Position numbers and translations under genes: made by a program. A model generated the notes under the pieces. That model did no database searches, had not been told where the DNA came from, and saw only the letters and a list, made by a program, of their open reading frames with translations. A stretch of 64,000 bases of DNA from Nyssa sinensis. Taxonomy: Eukaryota; Streptophyta; Magnoliopsida; Cornales; Nyssaceae. This document shows, one piece after another, positions 60,766 to 64,000 of this stretch; the first letter of the stretch is position 1; the number at the start of each line of letters is the position of its first letter. The stretch covers positions 39,805,355-39,869,354 of the forward strand of contig CM018032.1 in NCBI GenBank assembly GCA_008638375.1, read 5' to 3'.

Positions 60766-63683
60766 GTAACAAGGGGTGCAAGGGCTGGGCGCACGTAGGG
60801 GGGTGCGCGGGCCCTGGGCGTCGGTGTGGGCTAGGCTGGGCTGCTGCTGTTATGCTACTGTAGTAACAGTGTATTTGCCGCAAGCTGTTTTTTCCCTTTT
60901 CTGAATTTTTTTCCAAAGTGCTGCAAGTTAATTTTTTCAATTTTTAACCTACTTCCTCAAGGTTTTTAACCCCCACTTTTTGGCACTTTTCCAACTTATA
61001 TATGGGCATTTTATACACCTAACAACTCTTTTTAATTCACAAAATTTTGATATGGTCTCCTTTGTTTGCTAAGCATTTTTCACCTAATATTTTACAACGA
61101 TTTATATATATAAGTACATGCACAATCCACCCACACTCGATGGCCACAAGTTTATAGAAATTTAACATACACCTACATTATCAAGTAAGTTCAAGGCTCA
61201 ATGCCTACTTTCTTAATTCCTCATATACTAACATTCATACTTGCATATAATCCTTATCATGGTCATTTTTCTTACATTGTTCCCAACATATAAATGTGAT
61301 GCACATTAAACAAAAATACGCTATTTGTCACTTGGGATTAAGCCCTTACATTACAAAATGGCCTAAGGCCTATAGTCCATTGTTATCCAAATTAAACACA
61401 AGTTATTTGGGCTTATGCCTATACATAGAAAATGTAGCCCTTAGGCCAAATAAACTTCAAAATCTATTTTCCCCTCCATGCTCCAATGACTTCATCAAGT
61501 CTCAAGTGCTGAGAGCCTCATTTGTAATATGTAATCCCATATAGAGTAAGCACAACTACTTGTATGACATAATTTTAATATAAAGAATAAAGTTAAGGCG
61601 TGGCTTGTGCAAAGTGTACATTTATAAGCTATATGCCTTTCCAATTCATCAATGCAATGCAATGGCAATATGCATGACACACATATGCAACTCTATGCCC
61701 AACACATGTCTCGTTTCATGGTCCTTCCCGGTTGAATTCGCGAGTACCACTTATACGTCTCATTTCACGGGCGCGCTCCTGTTGGATTAGCGAGTACCAA
61801 TCATTAGCCAAATTTTGAGTTTTTCACCACAGGATCTACACCCTCATAATGCATAGCACCAAAGTGCTCAACACACGCCATGTTTCCAAAGATTCACGTA
61901 TGCCAAGATGCCTTAATTTTTCATGCAATTTCAATGAAGCATTATTAAACCCATGAAGTATGTCTTAAATAATGCATCATACATAAAGCAAAGTATAACT
62001 TTTAAACCATATAACTTTATCTACATGAACATAGCATATAATCTAATCAATTACACATATAATCATGTTACTTATTCACAACCTTACCAAATTCTCAAGG
62101 ATTACACAAGTACATAAAGTACCAATACATTAAGCAAAACACAACTTTCAAACTACAAAACTTTGTCTACATTAACACAAGCTAAAATGCAATAAATTAT
62201 TCATATATTCAAGTTACATATTCATCACTTCACCAAATTTCCAAAGAATACATAAGTACACAAGGTACCAACCCTAGGTTTTCAAAGTAACTATATGCTA
62301 GATACTTTTTTAATAACAAGTATGTAAGTCATACAATCAACTTATAAAAACACTCCTCAACTTAACTCTATTCTTTACTTAGCAAAATATCACAACTAAA
62401 AGAGTTTTTCTCAACCCTAAGGATTTGTGCTCGCTGTGCAGCCGAACCAATTGGTAAGAATGTAGTCCTTGAGGTGAGGAACAACTTCCTAGAAGGAAAC
62501 GTTGTGAAATTCCAAGGCTAGAGATGAGTTTTGGAAGGTAGAAAGTTGAAAAACCTAAGTTTTTTTACCTTTTCTCTCCAAGCACGACATGCTGTATATT
62601 CTCAGACCAATTCTAAGAATTTTAAGTCTCAAGTGCTATATTTATACTCAAGGGGCTAAGAGGTAAAAAGACCATTTTGCCCTTAATAAGTCGTGGGACC
62701 CCGTTATACTATAATCCTGTCCCGAAACGCCTCAATTCGATATTCTACTTTAACCAAAGTTCTTAAAATTATTTTAAATGATATTTTCTCAAGAAATTTA
62801 TTTTCGCCAGTTGGCGAGTGCGCCCAGGTCCACCTAGGCCACCCGGGGTGCCCTTTTTTGTTCATTTTTTAAACTATCTTCGATTAGGCTCATATTCTCA
62901 TAGGAGGTGTATTTTAACATTCTAAGCATATTTATCTTCTATGGCATACTCAAATTATTCTTCTAAACATGAATTATGTCTAAATGATGCATGTATAGTG
63001 CCCAACCAGTTAATAGTACATAAATAGTGTCCTACCGGCAAAAATGAAAAATTTATCCTGATTTTTCAGATCTTTAAATTCCTCTTGCCTTATCTCTCTC
63101 TTTCTCTACTCTCTCTTTAGCCGACCCTCTTTGTCGGTTATAGCACACTCATATATACTTATACACCTTAGGTCGGTTAAATCACCAACTCACACAACAC
63201 CGACACATGTCACACAGCTATCCCTTATATACACACACACACACATATATTCTCATGTACTGCATATATATCTATATATATATAGCTACGTATGAACATC
63301 AGAGATGTATGAGTCCAATAGCATGCTGCCACCTCAATTTTAAATGTGCAGAAATTGGACTTATTTGAACATATACGTATATTTGGTGGAATACATATTA
63401 CAAATATGCTTCAGCCAATTTGGCTTATTTTTCTAAATATAAGTCTTTCCTGCTTTTTAGTCTTGGGATCAAATCCTTTGTCCAACACTTTTAGCCCTTT
63501 TTCATGACTTTTTCTCCTTATGCCTTGTTTGGCATTATTCTATTTTTCTCTTTTTGCTTTGTTATTTTATGACTTTTATTTTTCTTGGTCTAATTTTCAC
63601 AATTGTCATTTTATTCCTTAAAATCTCTAATATTTAAATTAATGACTTAATTCCTAATAATCGAGTCGGGATGTTATACTATG

Positions 63684-64000
63684 TGTTTCTGAAGTTACAG
63701 AGAATCTATTCCCATTGCTTAAGCCCCATGAATTAATCGAAATCTGATCATTCTATGAAGCTCATCCAAACCTGCAACTCAACTGTTCTACTTGGTCTCT
63801 TGACCATTTCAGTCGATTAAAATTGCAGAATGACCCATTTTCAGTGGTCTTTTAAGCCATGTGAATGGTTTGAAGCTTCTATCGATTTTACACAAAAACA
63901 TTATTTTTCTCTATTTCAGGTTTACTAGTTCTAGGGTTTCCAAGCCTCAAACTTCACCATTTTTTTTTACTTTTTATCCCTCATCAATATAGAATACATG
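63684..64000 (+). other. Right flank, continuation of the 54718 LTR, no gene seen
   Basis: Non-coding DNA after the CTATG duplication, with phrases (CATTTCAGTCGATT, GGTTTGAAGCTTC) of the kind found late in the other LTRs. The window ends inside it. Confidence 0.4.

Larger units (their letters stand above)
57239..63678 (+). mobile_element. Long solo LTR or nested pair
   Basis: Starts TGTCACGACCTAAAACCCACCC and ends TCGGGATGTTATA, with CTATG on both sides (57234-57238 and 63679-63683). At 6.4 kb it is longer than its relatives. A second family-type start, TGTCATGCCCCAAATTTTC, stands at 60274, so a further LTR is probably nested inside, but I could not find that copy's right end or target duplication. 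No protein domain found. Confidence 0.65.
54718..64000 (+). mobile_element. LTR of the long-LTR family, continuing past the window
   Basis: Begins TTTCATGACCCGTAACCCGTCC (expected TGTCATGACC), then GAGTGAGCTAACTTAGCCCAGTAAGTAAA near 55130 and a CTCCGTCGTTGAGTCTAGAAC block near 56364. Interrupted at 57238 by the next LTR and resuming after about 63684. Its right end is outside the window. Confidence 0.6.

Overview
The window is angiosperm nuclear DNA, probably eudicot: AT-rich and dominated by LTR retrotransposons nested inside one another. It contains one plant R2R3-MYB gene of subgroup 22. There are no bacterial operons, rRNA genes or CRISPR arrays. Only the MYB gene looks like an intact host gene. 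Every other coding signal belongs to mobile elements, mostly broken ones.

Layout. 1-3851 is non-genic, with two local tandem duplications and a probable MITE. 3852-9225 is an old Ty1/Copia element (LTRs, initiator-Met primer site, gag-PR-IN-RT-RH order, many stops). 9780-10826 (minus) is the MYB gene. 11073-12822 has no recognisable gene. 12823-28758 is a solo LTR on the minus strand (about 4.1 kb net). It is split by a young 11.8-kb Ty3/Gypsy element of the Tat type at 13539-25357, also minus, with 99% identical LTRs and a GGAGA target duplication.

The Tat-type element is the richest part. On its sense (minus) strand it has gag-protease, then a UAG in tobamovirus-type readthrough context, then RT, two RNase H domains and integrase, with four later lesions. 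Between pol and the 3' LTR lie a minisatellite of hairpins whose stems differ in sequence yet stay paired, and two apparent transcription units on the opposite strand. One of these is an intron-containing gene of the 'putative gypsy type transposon' family (PF04195).

28854-64000 is a pile of LTRs from one loose family of long LTRs (start TGTCAC/TGTCAT, end near TGTTACA), in both orientations. Target duplications define several solo LTRs: 32325-35982, 36809-39898, 40385-44450, 50445-54202 and probably 57239-63678. A larger insertion, 30390-46773, split the RT gene of an older Copia element; the two halves rejoin in frame at its target duplication. 47243-54435 is a short non-autonomous LTR element with its own PPT and primer site. 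Several of these LTRs carry a tRNA-like A-box/B-box module, usually 1.7-2.0 kb from the LTR start. Minisatellites, including two more with dyad symmetry, lie in the same region.

The genes do not form a pathway. The MYB factor is a host regulator in a small gene island between a Copia element and the nested Gypsy block. The rest records successive insertions, LTR-LTR recombination leaving solo LTRs, and decay. All coordinates and domain calls come from reading the sequence; no database search was run.
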